64,000 nucleotides of DNA from Aphrocallistes beatrix. Its lineage: Eukaryota; Porifera; Hexactinellida; Sceptrulophora; Aphrocallistidae. The notes below the pieces were generated by a model that made no database searches, was not told where the DNA came from, and was given only the letters and a program-made list of their open reading frames with translations. Shown here piece after piece: positions 11,001 through 22,093 of the stretch; the first letter of the stretch is position 1, and the number at the start of each line of letters is the position of its first letter. Location of the stretch: NCBI GenBank assembly GCA_963281255.1, contig OY725494.1, positions 1,005,934 to 1,069,933 of the forward strand, read 5' to 3'. Position numbers and translations under genes: made by a program.

Positions 11001-11976
11001 TTATTGTTATACATAACCATCATTATAAGCAATGGAACTGAAAGCAATGAATATTTTATCAAACTGTCCAACATCATTGATTAAGATTAGGATTTCGAAG
11101 AAAAAGCTATAGTATGTTTACTATTCGTATTAGCATCACACTTTCTATTTGCTTACTAGCTTAATTTTTCTTACATCTTGTTACGGAATGTTTATTTTTG
11201 TCTATTTTACGAATTTTGATTCACTTCAATTTTAAAACGAGTGCTTATGTTCCACAAAGCCACTTCCTTCTGATTATCTATAATTAATCCATTTAGTAAT
11301 AAATATTTGTCTCGCATCATAATTTCTAGAATTTGATCAAGTAAGACGGAATTTGATACAACTTCTGCTGTTTGGACATTTTCTGCGTTGGACACTTCAT
11401 ATGATTACAAAAGAACAAAAACTAATACAAACGAATCGTGCACCTTCAGGGTTAAACCTTGGATATTCCACAGAAGTATTGAACATGAATAACTTCATTG
11501 ATCTAAGTAAGATAGCTCTATACGTCGTAGTCTATATCTCATTTTCACTCCCTGTGTATCTTAGACCCAATGTCACAACGGCTCCAATAAAGTGTCAATC
11601 GACCGGACTTAAGTTAGCTATTATATATGTACAAATAATTTGTATTGAACTCTCTCCATTATCCTTAATATTAAATGCTAGAACTGTGAAACCCTGAGCT
11701 GATGTTCAGTTCAACCTTGATGCAAATGCATATCCTCTTCACCTAAGTAATATTATGTGTCAAATATTGCATTATGCTCTCATCCATAATCAAATTATTA
11801 AAATAAATTAAGACAAATCAAATAGAAGCCACACAATTAAAATAGTATAAATATCTTTCAGGGTGCATCTAGCCACTCCCTCAGGTGGTTAACCCCCTAA
11901 CTACCCTTGAAATCCGTGGCTGGATCCAACCCTGATATCCAGACACATCAACACACACAGAAACATGTCACAAGTG
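11001..11976. other. Spacer; duplicated block 11722-11842; no recognised gene
   Basis: A 114-codon plus-strand frame at 11353-11697 matches nothing I know and has no exon context, so I do not call it a gene. The 3' part repeats the spacer at 9662-9787. Confidence 0.45.
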
Positions 11977-13060
11977 CTAGTATAGTATTATCTGAGATCT
12001 GAAGGCTTGAATGAATGGAAGTCTCCTTTCTTTGTGTCTTTCCACATCAGCTCTGTACCTCTCCATGAGAGGGCGAGTTATCCACTCGTTCACATGGATG
12101 TACTTCTTTCTTCTTCTCAGCAGCTTTACAATGATTGAAGTGACGATTATCAAATTTGATAGAAATGCTATCACACCAATAATTCCATTGCATATCCCTT
12201 TTATGATCAAACATCCGTGATATATTATGCGTGAAGTATGTGTTATGTTTTCGGATATTGTGAAATTGATTGGATAGTTCGGGATTAAATTTTGGATCAA
12301 ACAGTAACCTTGATTTATATTAGTGAATTCACGAATCGATTCTGTTGCAACCAATATCAGACAGAGGATAAATGTAAACAACGTTATTGATTGGAGGATT
12401 GCGAATGTTTTTGTTGTTCTTTGTTTCTCTTTATATTCTTGTGGCGTAGAGTGCCATTTAGCTTCTTCACTCATGCCTTTCAGTAGAAGATAGAACTTCT
12501 TACTCACTTTTAAACAGACATAAAAATCAAAGACTAGAAAGGGTAATTCCAATGTGGAAAGGAATAATTGAATAAAGAGAATTAGGTAAACTAGCCTGAA
12601 CAAGAAGTAACCAGAATATCCGATTATCCATCTTCTGTATGGAACACTCAGATATGCTCTCCTCAATACGATTAGGAACAAGTTGATTAGAATCGGTAGA
12701 TGGAATACTAAGCCCACACTAGCCTGGATAAACATAGAAGTCTCCGTTTGATAATTAAATGTGCAAGATTTATTCGTATTTGTGTTTAATACAGTCACAT
12801 TGACAGGATCATCAAGACGGTAATCAAAAGAGGTGCATATACCACCAACCGTGATTAACAGGCTGCATAGAGCCTCGAAGCTGGAGATGATTATGATGAA
12901 GTTATAAATCAATGATTGAATCTTGAGATTCTTTTTCACTTTGCTGAGATCGGTTGCAAAGATGGTTGTTGCTGGTATGTTCTTTATCCTCTGTGAAATC
13001 TGTATTTTCTGATGTACGAAGATGGTATTGCGAAGACAGTAATGATCAGATAAGGAATGA
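11977..13060 (-). pseudogene. Best-preserved copy of the tandem seven-helix-like gene, probably a pseudogene
   Basis: A 320-residue frame (11977-12939) encodes a multi-pass membrane protein: about seven hydrophobic helices, N-glycosylation sequons (NVT, NKS, NFT, NIT) in non-helical stretches, a helix with the ELPFLVFDFY proline, a conserved linker KKFYLLLKGMSEEAKWH, and a basic C-tail. The frame starts without an ATG. Upstream, homology to the copy at 17.0 kb continues to about 13060 but in another frame: one T present near 17013 is missing near 13019. No ATG opens that N-terminal frame either. Function is unknown. The layout resembles the intact proteins at 17929-19035 and 20303-21433 (a proline in helix 5, a proline just after helix 3). 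Confidence 0.7.
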
Positions 13061-13220
13061 GTGCGAATGAACCGACTTTGTTAATTTGATCATTAAGTGT
13101 TGGATCTATGTTGTTGTAGAATTTAATATTTTATTTCTTCTTTTCTCTTATTTATATACTATGACTGTTTACGATGGAAAATTTCGTATTGGGAACATGT
13201 GCATTTTTTAGACAACTAGA

Positions 13221-13995
13221 CAGAGCTGGGCACTAAACCGTTAATCCGTTAATCGTTAATTAACGAAATTAAATTTTTCATTAACGATTTAACTTTTAAG
13301 TTAACTTTAAAATCATTAACGGACTAATTAACTTCCGTTACATTTTATAACTTCCGTTACAAGTCCGTTAACACAAATATGAAGGGCATCTTGAAGGACA
13401 AGAGATCATTTCTGTCTGATGAAAACCTCAACATGTTGATTTTCATGAAGGGCAACATGCGTTTCATGGAACTTTTTCAATAAAATCATGTTGCCCTTCC
13501 ATACTTACCAACCCATTTCGACAATTTACTTGGACTCTGGGAGTGAAATTCCTGGATTTTAAATGATTTCCCTGGATTAAAATTCCTTGATATAATTATT
13601 ATTACTATTTTAGTCGTTAAAATCAATCTAAAAAGTCCTTGGACAGTCCAGTGATTCCTGGTTGGTTGGTAAGTATGCCCTTCTAAGATCCCTTAAACTA
13701 TCTCCCTCATTATTCGCAAAATACACAATATCAAAGTTGTGTTAGGAGATATTTTAGCTAAAAAACAACAACAATAAAGGCTCACTTTATAGTTTTACCA
13801 CTTTTTAGATGTTTTTATTTTGTAAAAACTGATTTTGCTGTTGTCTGTAATATATAAATTAACGTTAACGGTTTATCGTTAACTTCCGTTACATTCTTAA
13901 CGAATTAACAGATTAACGGTTAACGAAGTTAACTTTTTGGTTAACGGATTAACGATTAACGAAGTTAACATTTCGATTAACTGTGCCCACCTTTG
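13221..13995. mobile_element. hAT-type palindromic MITE, perfect 8-bp TSD
   Basis: Ends CAGAGCTGGGCAC and its counterpart GTGCCCACCTTTG. Flanked by CAACTAGA at 13213-13220 and 13996-14003. Both subterminal regions are built from repeats of the TTAACG type. The middle (about 13380-13760) shows no coding region. Confidence 0.88.
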
Positions 13996-14003
13996 CAACT
14001 AGA

Positions 14004-14593
14004 CAACTTTATAGAAAGCACTTTCTATGTAATTCGTACAAACTTTCACTACGCGATTGCTTTCTTGCTTTTAACTGCGACAATATATAGTTTTTTTTCA
14101 ATTTTCATTTTTATGAATGCTGTTATAATGATAAATAAATACTAGACAGATTTATTACAATAGCTATTAATCCTAGCTCTGTTGTTGCATGATATTTCTG
14201 CTACCACTACTTTAGCCAAACAATCGCCACTGAATTGTGTCGAGTGTCACATTTTAATGCCACATGGCATAATTTATGATGGTATTTCATTGTTATTGCA
14301 TCTCCTAGAACTTTGCAGATGCCTACGGCATATTTGTGTCCGCTTAGTGTACACATCCTTATGTGTATGTTGGAGATTTGAAGCTGAATTGTGAGTTTTT
14401 GGATGGGAGCTAGAATTCAAACGTTTCTACTCTCTGACTATTTATAACTATTTTAGACACTTTGTCCTATAAATAGATTTAATCAAGCCCTCCACTCGGA
14501 GTGTCTTTGAGAATAATTTGATTTTACCATTTCAAGCCATAGTGAACCACCGTTGTCAGGCAAAGACCTTATATGGATGTCAATTATTATTTA
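14004..14593. repeat. Duplicated spacer downstream of pseudogene array
   Basis: 14370-14590 is the second copy of the spacer at 4840-5080. The 70-codon frame at 14182-14394 has no recognisable features. Confidence 0.55.
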
Positions 14594-15520
14594 ACAAGCG
14601 CGCTTCGCTTGCTTGCGCTGCGCGGCTTGCGGACACTGCGTGTCCGCAGAGTTGCCCTACGGGCGCCTGAAGTTGCTCAAATTAAGCCATTTGGGAATTA
14701 TTTACTTTTTATAAATATTGTAAACAAAGGTTAACGAATAATTTCTCATATGGATCCGAAAATATGATATTCGAAATCTACACCCCTGAAAACCCCATGT
14801 CAACCGTTGGAAGCTATTCTCTAGCCTATTTTTGTAATTTGTTTACTTTATGTATCTATTGTAAACAAAAGTAAACAAATAATTCATCACATCGATCTGA
14901 AAATATGATATTCGAAATCTACACCCCTAAAACCCCATGTCAACCGTTGGAAGCTATTCTCTAGCCTATTTTTGTAATTTGTTTACTTTATGTATCTATT
15001 GTAAACAAAAGTAAACAAATAATTCATCATATCGATCTGAAAATATGATATTCGAAATATACACCCCTAAAAACCCCATGTCATTCGTTGGAAGCTAGTC
15101 TCTGGCATAATTTTCAAAATTCGTCAAATGGTGTGAAAATATGTATACGTATAAGGTGTGAAAATATACAAATAACCTTTTTTACTGCCATACACTATCA
15201 TATATAATTGAGACATTTATATAAGTTATTGCTTTGAAGTACGTATTAATAACAATGACAGCCTACAATAGTGTCTTATAATGATTTCTATTGTGATAGT
15301 GAAGCCGTACATAGTATTGTATAGAAACGGTGTGAAAAATTGTTTTCCATTTTTTTTTGCAGAGGTGTGAAAATTTCGCTTAGCTTTTCGAACTTAATCC
15401 TAGATTCATCATTTGACACCTACATGCCAATTTTCGTATCTCTACGACTTGCCAATTCTTCAATCAATTCGGACAAACAAACAAACAAACAAATCCTAGT
15501 ATTTTAATATATAAGATATT
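14594..15520 (+). repeat. Repeat family A, longest copy
   Basis: Begins ACAAGCGCGCTTCGCTTGC, then a GC-rich hairpin block with TGCGGACACTGCGTGTCCGC. This is followed by two near-identical units of about 120 bp carrying AACCGTTGGAAGC and TGTTTACTTTATG...GTAAACAAAAGTAAACA. It ends CAATTCTTCAATCAATTCGG plus a CAAA run. No protein is encoded. Other copies: 235-512, 26995-27257, 30270-30743, 39645-40495, 40753-40980, 53076-53979, 56494-57172. Confidence 0.85.
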
Positions 15521-15553
15521 TGTTATATTAATTAGTGATATAGTGCAACAGAA

Positions 15554-15893
15554 TGGCGGACAATTCGTCGCATGGACAATTCGTCGCGGACATTTCGTAA
15601 CGCGGAATTTAGTCCCCAAATGCCCAATTTGCACCTACTTATTTCTCAATAAAAATCCCTCATTTTCACCCTTTTTTCCAAATATACTCCACTCCAAAAG
15701 CCTCAATTTCCATTCCTTACATATTAGTACCCGTTTATTTTAGTCTCTAATGAGACGAATTATTCAGGGACAAAAATTCCAGGGACGCTACTCATTATCC
15801 GGTAACTTATGTTCAGGAGACAAATTGTCTATGTGACGAAATGTCCGCGACGAAATATCCATGCGACGAAATGTCCGTGCGACGAATTGTCCG
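15554..15893. mobile_element. MITE with repeated GGACAATTCGTCGC units at both ends
   Basis: Left end CGGACAATTCGTCGCATGG; the right end carries four inverted variants (GACGAAATGTCCG). It lies inside the pseudogene at 15894-17101, at the codons for the conserved basic C-tail. No clear target duplication. Confidence 0.65.
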
Positions 15894-17101
15894 TCAATGC
15901 TCGTTCATATGGATGTACTTCTTTCTTCTTCTCAACAACTTTACAAGGATTGAAGTGAAGATTGCCAAATTTGAGAAAAATACTATCATACCAACAATTC
16001 CATTGCAGATTCCTCCTATGATATAACTGTAGTAACCAGGGTTGGGTTTTGTCCGTCCAAAACAGGTTTTGGACAGGGCAGTGGACAAAACCTGGTTTTA
16101 ACCGGTTAAAACCGGACAAAACTGGACAAAACCTAATGGAAACTGTAAATCATTGCAGTGGGTACGAAACAGTTTAAGATGGAAAGAGAGTGAGGACAAT
16201 GAATGGATTTTCTTGCTAACTCCTGTTTATTACTATAACTATATTTTGTATTCGATTTATCATGGAAGCCACGAACAACACTTGGACAAAACCTGGACTA
16301 AACTTGGACTAAACTTCGATATAACTGTGAATTTATGAATTAAATTAAATTTTGAGGTTTTGTCCAGTTTTGTCCAGTTTTGTCCACCCAAGAGGTTTTG
16401 GACAGGACGGTTTTAACCTGGTTAAAACCACTAGGTTTTGTCCAAGTGGACAAAACCTGCCAACCCTGGTAGTAACGTATTAGGTTATCCGGTATTGTGA
16501 AACTGATTAGATTGTTTGGAAATAAATATTGCACTAAGCAACAACCCTTAGTTAGATAAGTGGAGTCGCGAATCGATTCTGCAACAACTAATATCAAGCC
16601 GAAGATAAATGTAAACAACGGTATTGATTGGAGGATTGCGAATGTTTTTGTTGTTCTTTGTTTCTCTTTATATTCTTGTGGCGTAGAGTGCCATTTAGCT
16701 TCTTCACTCATGCCTTTCAGTAGAAGATAGAACTTCTTACTCACTTTTAAAGAGACATAAAAATCGAAGGCTAGAAATGGTAATTCAATTTGAAATAGAA
16801 TTTTGGATGAAAATGATCGAAAGTGGTGTATATAGTCCCAATCGTGATTAACAAGCATCCAAGAGCCTCGAAGCTGGAGATGATTATGATGAAGTTATAA
16901 ACCAATGATTGAATCTTGAGATTCTTTTTCACTTTGCTGAGATCGGTTGCAAAGATGGTTGTTGCTGGTATGTTCTTTATCCTCTGTGAAATCTGTACTT
17001 TCTGGTGTGCGAAGTATGGTATTGTGAATAAGGCCATAATCAGATAAGGGATGAATGAAAATGAAGCTACTAGATAAATTCTTTGGTTGGAATCATGTAG
17101 T
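15894..17101 (-). pseudogene. Tandem seven-helix-like copy, deleted and interrupted by a MITE
   Basis: The N-terminal piece (about 16771-17101) contains the FAHQKVQISQRIKN and SKVKKNLKIQ blocks. The central piece has KKFYLLLKGMSEEAKWH. The C-terminal piece (15894-16028) has LLRRRKKYIHMNEH. Against the copy at 11977 it lacks roughly 270 bp covering helices 3-4. It is split by the hAT MITE at 16037-16468, and its last 25 or so codons are displaced by the MITE at 15554-15893. Clearly non-functional. Confidence 0.82.
16037..16468. mobile_element. hAT-type MITE, perfect 8-bp TSD
   Basis: Ends CAGGGTTGGG and CCAACCCTG, flanked by GTAGTAAC at 16029-16036 and 16469-16476. The body is built of TTTTGTCCAGT/ACTGGACAAAA repeats. 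Inserted in the pseudogene above. Confidence 0.9.
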
Positions 17102-17162
17102 TATGTATATTTTGCTAGAATCTAACATTTTTATATTAAAGTGGTCCTGGTTAAAGCTGTAC

Positions 17163-17529
17163 CAGGGCTGGGGTTGGTTAACCGATTTTAGGGCTCGGTT
17201 ATTTTGGTTTCCTCTAGGGCGGTTAACCGGTTAACCATGTCAATATTAATTGGTTGAAAATATGGATTTTGGACAAATATTTAACCTACTAGTGATTAAT
17301 TTGATAATTTTCAGTTATCTCGAAATATACTATATGATTAAAAATAGAAATTAAAATGTATTATTAATTTTTTAGAAGTAAAATTCATGAATCTCTGTCG
17401 AAAAACAATGAAATTAGTGTAAATATTTAGAAAATAAAGCAGATCGGCTAGCCGATCTAAGATTTTATTAACCGTTAACCGAGATCGATGGCGGTTAGCC
17501 GGTTAACCGGTTAACCGAAACCAGCCTTG
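17163..17529. mobile_element. hAT-type MITE, 7-bp matching flanks
   Basis: Ends CAGGGCTGG and CCAGCCTTG. GCTGTAC occurs at 17156-17162 and 17530-17536. Subterminal GGTTAACCG repeats. Confidence 0.82.
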
Positions 17530-17928
17530 GCTGTACGATGGCACTTTCGCTTTTAGTTTTTACAATATGTTATTGACTCCATAAATATACAAGTATGAAT
17601 ATTATAACTTTTTATTTGGGAAATATTGGGGTGTACGAGATAATTTTTAAAAAAATCAGTTTATCAAATCCAACTCTTTATCGAATGATGGCATTTTACC
17701 TATTTGTTTGCTATGTTACAGGATACATTTATTGCAATCAGAACACAAAAATATTTTGAGAATAATGTACTTTACAAAAATATACATTTGAATGGATACA
17801 AAGTGTAAATCGAGCCAGTTTATACAAATGTCTAGTGAAATATTTAAAAGGAATACAACGGCTGGATAGATTTGATGCAGTTTAGGATTCACGCACCATA
17901 TTGTGGATCTTTAAAATATATATTGTCA
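17530..17928. other. 3' flank of the next gene; no gene seen
   Basis: AT-rich sequence without coding features. It probably contains the 3' untranslated region of the minus-strand gene at 17929-19035. Confidence 0.4.
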
Positions 17929-19035
17929 CTAGAGATATCTCTTTCTTCTTAATAGAGGTTGTAGCGTTTGATAATTGTAACGGTACTGGTCCACTTTCTC
18001 AGTGTATCTCATCATGCACTTCAATACAATTGGAGAAAATGTAATCAAACACAAAGGTAAACAACTGGAGATTGAATAGATCATAAGAGAGACTTTGTCA
18101 ATGAAATATATGGCAACAATTATATTATGTCTGATATGTATTGGTACTTCAAGGGGAGTTGGGAAGTACCACATCCATGCTAAAATTTTGATACAGCGGT
18201 GGAATAAAAGTATTTCTATTGCTCTGTATAAAATGAATAAGCACCCATATAAACTGAGAGTCAGAAAAGAAATGAGTAGGGCAACACGAAATATTCGGTA
18301 GAATTTGTATGCTGACAATTGCCGATGATATAATACCTTGTTGTTGGAGAATAGTTTGATTTCTGTAATATTGGATTTCAACACACGTGACAGTATAGAC
18401 GTATCTCTCTGAAGAAGTTTCCAATTTATCAAACAGATAATGGGTAACAACAAAATCAAGAAAAACCAAGTATACCATGTGGAGCAGAATGCTAGCAGTA
18501 TGCCTTGGAATAAGTACCAGGAGATATATTTAACTAAAATATGTTTAAATGGATGGTGTAGATATCGCGCAGCTAAATAGCGAGATAGAATGCAGATGAG
18601 AAGTATTGCAAATAAAACGAGAAACAAACATATATTCTGAAGTAGGACATCGAGAGGGTGTTGGGAATAAATGAGGAACCAGGTTGGACTTGAACAATCA
18701 TAATTTTGGTGCATTAAACTGTTCAGTTTTGTTTCATTAGCTAGGTGTAGGCGTGACTGAATTATTTCTGTAATTCCTGAAAAAATAATGCTAACGATCT
18801 CCACAATACTGCACATAATCATTAGGACATACTTAGTGATGTCTGTTTTATAGTGATATAACAAATCTTTCGAGAAATATTGTATACCTGTTTCCTGTTT
18901 TTCACACTCTCTGTTAAGCCTCCTTGCTTGCTTCACCATGAAAATAATCCAGTAAATAATTAGAATTAGTGTTAATGTCCATATTGGGATAGTAGAATAC
19001 AATATATTTTTGGAAAGAAAAACCAATAAATTCAT
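17929..19035 (-). CDS. Seven-helix receptor-like membrane protein, family unknown
   Basis: Intact intronless frame, 368 residues, starting at an ATG (19033-19035). Hydrophobic helices lie at about 11-34, 67-92, 128-152, 168-185, 187-205, 248-270 and 305-340. Loops after helices 1, 3 and 5 and the C-tail (ends RRKRYL) are rich in K/R. The loop after helix 2 carries a glycosylation sequon (N100-E-T) and Cys114. By the positive-inside rule this gives an outside N-terminus and inside C-terminus, as in GPCRs. Helix 3 ends SRYLAARYLHHPFK, loosely like the DRY...P region of rhodopsin-type receptors. Helix 5 has a central proline (LLPII) and helix 7 has FSPIVL where NPxxY would be. I recognise no family and no ligand can be inferred. 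It is head-to-head with the gene at 20303-21433, about 1.27 kb away. Confidence 0.75.
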   Translation of the reverse strand: MNLLVFLSKNILYSTIPIWTLTLILIIYWIIFMVKQARRLNRECEKQETGIQYFSKDLLYHYKTDITKYVLMIMCSIVEIVSIIFSGITEIIQSRLHLANETKLNSLMHQNYDCSSPTWFLIYSQHPLDVLLQNICLFLVLFAILLICILSRYLAARYLHHPFKHILVKYISWYLFQGILLAFCSTWYTWFFLILLLPIICLINWKLLQRDTSILSRVLKSNITEIKLFSNNKVLYHRQLSAYKFYRIFRVALLISFLTLSLYGCLFILYRAIEILLFHRCIKILAWMWYFPTPLEVPIHIRHNIIVAIYFIDKVSLMIYSISSCLPLCLITFSPIVLKCMMRYTEKVDQYRYNYQTLQPLLRRKRYL

Positions 19036-20302
19036 CGTTGAGATCTAAAAGAATTACGTTTGACTAGAATATTTTGTAAATATACTTTTACGTTTATAAT
19101 ATTATATAATTGCATTATATTTATATAAAGTTAGCAATGCTAAAAACGGTTATTGTAATCTATGTATTTACTAAATTTTGTGGTTAGTGGTTAGATTTCG
19201 TAATGTCTACATGATAGTTATATCATGATCGAATGAGGAAATTATCCTGAGATCATGCAAATACGTTAAACTAAATGCGATATCATGTATCCATTAATCT
19301 TACTCAGTTTTATTCTTGAAATTCGAATAGAAAGTGCATATATAGTATGACACGAGTGCTATATCCTCATTGTGTGCTTGTAAATTTCCCTTTACATTCC
19401 AGTTCTGAACATTTGCATGTTGTTTCTTATCATTCACATTTGTAATGAGAATTCTTCGTATTGGTTACATATAATGAATAAATATAAAGCGAAATATAAA
19501 AGGATTCTCTCGAGCATAGTTCTACCTGTTAGATGAGATATTTTATGGGATGTGGGTTACTTCAACCTTTACAGGATTGTGGAGGTACATATTAATTCTC
19601 AATCACCTCAAACTCTTCGTTGGAATTCACTCTGGACTGGTCTGTCTATATTCGTAGGATCCAAACCCGATTCGAAATTCAATCTTAATTATAACTCCTT
19701 TAATTATTAGTACTAGTAAAATATGCGAAGATGCGTATATAATCTTTTTGGTTGGTCACTACTTAAAAATCTGACTTCGCATAACTATTAGCGAATTTGT
19801 ATCACATTGCGAAATCATAAGCGATTTAATGAATCTTTTACTAGAGTACAAATGAGTTTCTGCAAGATTACGTTGAAAATTGGCCATTAATCACCTCTTG
19901 ATTGTATTTAGTTTTGACCTTGTGGTTTGTGACACATTCATTAGTGATAATCTATGATTTTTTTCATTATGAATAATCGCTAATCTCAGTTAAATACAAA
20001 TCATAACAAGGGATATTCTGAAAGTCTAAAACAAATCAAAGGAAACAAGCACCACATTTTAAAAATTCGACGAGATTAATGCGATATAAATGATTTAGAA
20101 CGGATCAAAGAGGGCATTATCATTAGTTCATAATGAAAGCAAGAATATTGAATTTCATTAATCACATGTACTTAAGGGATAATGATTTGGAGTTTTTATG
20201 TAAAGTCAACATGCATATTTGTACAACAAACCACATAGCAGAAAAATTGATCATCTATATAAAGTGTATTTGTATATATCAATTAAAACTACTGTAGATA
20301 AA
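19036..20302. promoter_or_regulatory. Intergenic region between two divergent receptor-like genes
   Basis: 1.27 kb separates the two start codons, so both promoters should be here unless distal exons exist. I see no coding sequence and no defined core promoter motif that I would stand behind. Confidence 0.4.
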
Positions 20303-21433
20303 ATGAATACGGACAATAATAATAATTATACTCCACAGCTTTCCATTTTACACTTGCAGCATTTTGAAAGGATAAGTGAATATACATCTCATCTTGCATT
20401 AGGAATTCAATTAGCAGGAGAGATAATAATAAATGTACTATCTTGTTTTTGGGCTATACATCTAATACTTAGATTGATAAATACTTCACGAATTCACAAA
20501 TTGCAAACATCACCAACATCCGATGGCTTTAGAGAGATTAGAGAAAAATATAAAATTTTGAGAAATAAAAACTCCATTTTATTGGCAATTTGCATAAGTG
20601 AGTGGATTTTAGTCTTTTCAGCCCTAATAATCTCATTTTTCGGTATTCATGTAGCAAATCCTAAGGTAGAATTTTATCTAAATTCTCTAGGATATCCGCC
20701 ATTTGACCATTCGGAGGCGAACAAACACTTGATATTCAGGTTGAGTAATTCCATTTTTCTCACATCCTTTATGTCGATGTTAATCTTAATAAGAATTATT
20801 ACACAATACATGCACAGTTGTTACAGCTATTTCAAACATCCAATACGATTGAAGTACATGATTATATATTTCTATTTTATAATTGCAGTCATTTTCCTCT
20901 TCGGAATTTACGACAGTTGGACAATTATCGTACAGAGCATTCTCTTTCCGATCATGTTAATAATCGAGTATGTCCTCTACATAATATATGCAATCAAGTT
21001 AAATCGCTGTCTCTACGACCGTTATTTCGATTCAAAGCTTCATGAATATCAATCGAAAGGTGTGATAAGCTACTACCGAAAAGCTTATATTGGTTACAAA
21101 GTATGTTCTATTTCTCTAGCAATAGCGTTTCTTTGCTATATAGTTGTATTCTCAATTATCTCGATTATACCTCAAATTTATTTGCTGGGACCAATACTTT
21201 TTAAGTATTGGAACCTATTTTACTTCGTATTTTTATGCCAAAATTTCTTCGCCAATTTTTTCAGCATATTCGCATTCGTATTTTTCACAGTTCCTTACGT
21301 CCTATTCAGTCTAGGATATCTGTACACTCAAGTAGTGAGATGGTACCGATTCAGGAATAATGATTTCTATTCCAATCCGGGTTTGATCAGTGCACTTTTA
21401 CAACATCAAAACACATCTTATCGCAGAATGTAA
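20303..21433 (+). CDS. Seven-helix receptor-like membrane protein, family unknown (divergent partner)
   Basis: Intact intronless frame of 376 residues from the ATG at 20303; the frame is open further upstream but has no ATG there. Helices at about 32-57, 90-114, 147-169, 183-204, 206-230, 264-288 and 310-341. The Asn-rich N-terminus and K/R-rich first, third and fifth loops and C-tail again imply an outside N-terminus and inside C-terminus. It shares layout with the gene at 17929: a charged ~30-residue first inner loop, a helix 2 with C-x(2)-E (CISE; partner CSIVE), a HP motif after helix 3 (FKHPIRLKY; partner HHPFKH), and a proline in helix 5 (LFPIML; partner LLPIIC). Identity looks low, so they are distant paralogues at best. 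No known family recognised. Confidence 0.75.
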   Translation: MNTDNNNNYTPQLSILHLQHFERISEYTSHLALGIQLAGEIIINVLSCFWAIHLILRLINTSRIHKLQTSPTSDGFREIREKYKILRNKNSILLAICISEWILVFSALIISFFGIHVANPKVEFYLNSLGYPPFDHSEANKHLIFRLSNSIFLTSFMSMLILIRIITQYMHSCYSYFKHPIRLKYMIIYFYFIIAVIFLFGIYDSWTIIVQSILFPIMLIIEYVLYIIYAIKLNRCLYDRYFDSKLHEYQSKGVISYYRKAYIGYKVCSISLAIAFLCYIVVFSIISIIPQIYLLGPILFKYWNLFYFVFLCQNFFANFFSIFAFVFFTVPYVLFSLGYLYTQVVRWYRFRNNDFYSNPGLISALLQHQNTSYRRM

Positions 21434-22093
21434 GGGACTGGAGTTTTCTGTCGAATAAAGTCTATGATTTGAAGGTCTATATACGAGTGAGAGAAAATAG
21501 AGATGTTGGATTTTCTTATCTTGAAAATCCTTTAGTTTTTTAATTTGTACTGTTTGTGTATTGAGCCCCTTTTAAAATTTGTGAATATTTAAAAATTGTA
21601 AAATAATTTTTATACTTGTATAATATTATGTATAAAATTACTTAAATCTGTAAAATTTGGAAATAAGAAAATATTGAAACCTTAAAAATATGTTATTGTA
21701 TCATGAGATTTTATAGTTAGTGGCCTATGTAGAAGTCATATGAATGATCTGAGTTAGCCCAAATTTCTCTGGGGGATCGATATATTATCCAGGGCTTTTC
21801 ACGAGTCTTGATATTATCCTTGATAATAAATTTTACATGACTATCCCACCCGAAATGCCAATTTAGTCTGATTATTCTAGTTCAGCAATTATATGATGAC
21901 GTCATAGTTGAGGAAGTCCGACAACTCGTAAGAGACAAACCGTAAACAGGAAATAAAAGGTTCAAGAACGGACTGAATAAAAAGCAATTCAGTTCATCTT
22001 AAATTGACGCACATTCAGTTCGTTCTCGTTCACCTCTTAACTTCAACCACTAGCGTTTGTTCAGTTTGTTCAGTTTGTTCACCTCAGACTGTA
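21434..22093. other. 3' flank of the receptor-like gene; no gene seen
   Basis: AT-rich, with several A/T runs that could serve for polyadenylation (for example ATTAAA-like and AATAAA-like strings near 21600-21680). No coding region recognised. Confidence 0.4.

Noticed and set aside
11353-11697. 114-codon plus-strand frame as a gene
   Set aside because: No family features, no splice or paralogue support, AT-rich spacer context.
14594-15520. Helitron identity for families A and B
   Set aside because: A hairpin lies near the GC end, but there is no CTRR terminus or TC start, and some B copies have outer inverted arms, which Helitrons lack.
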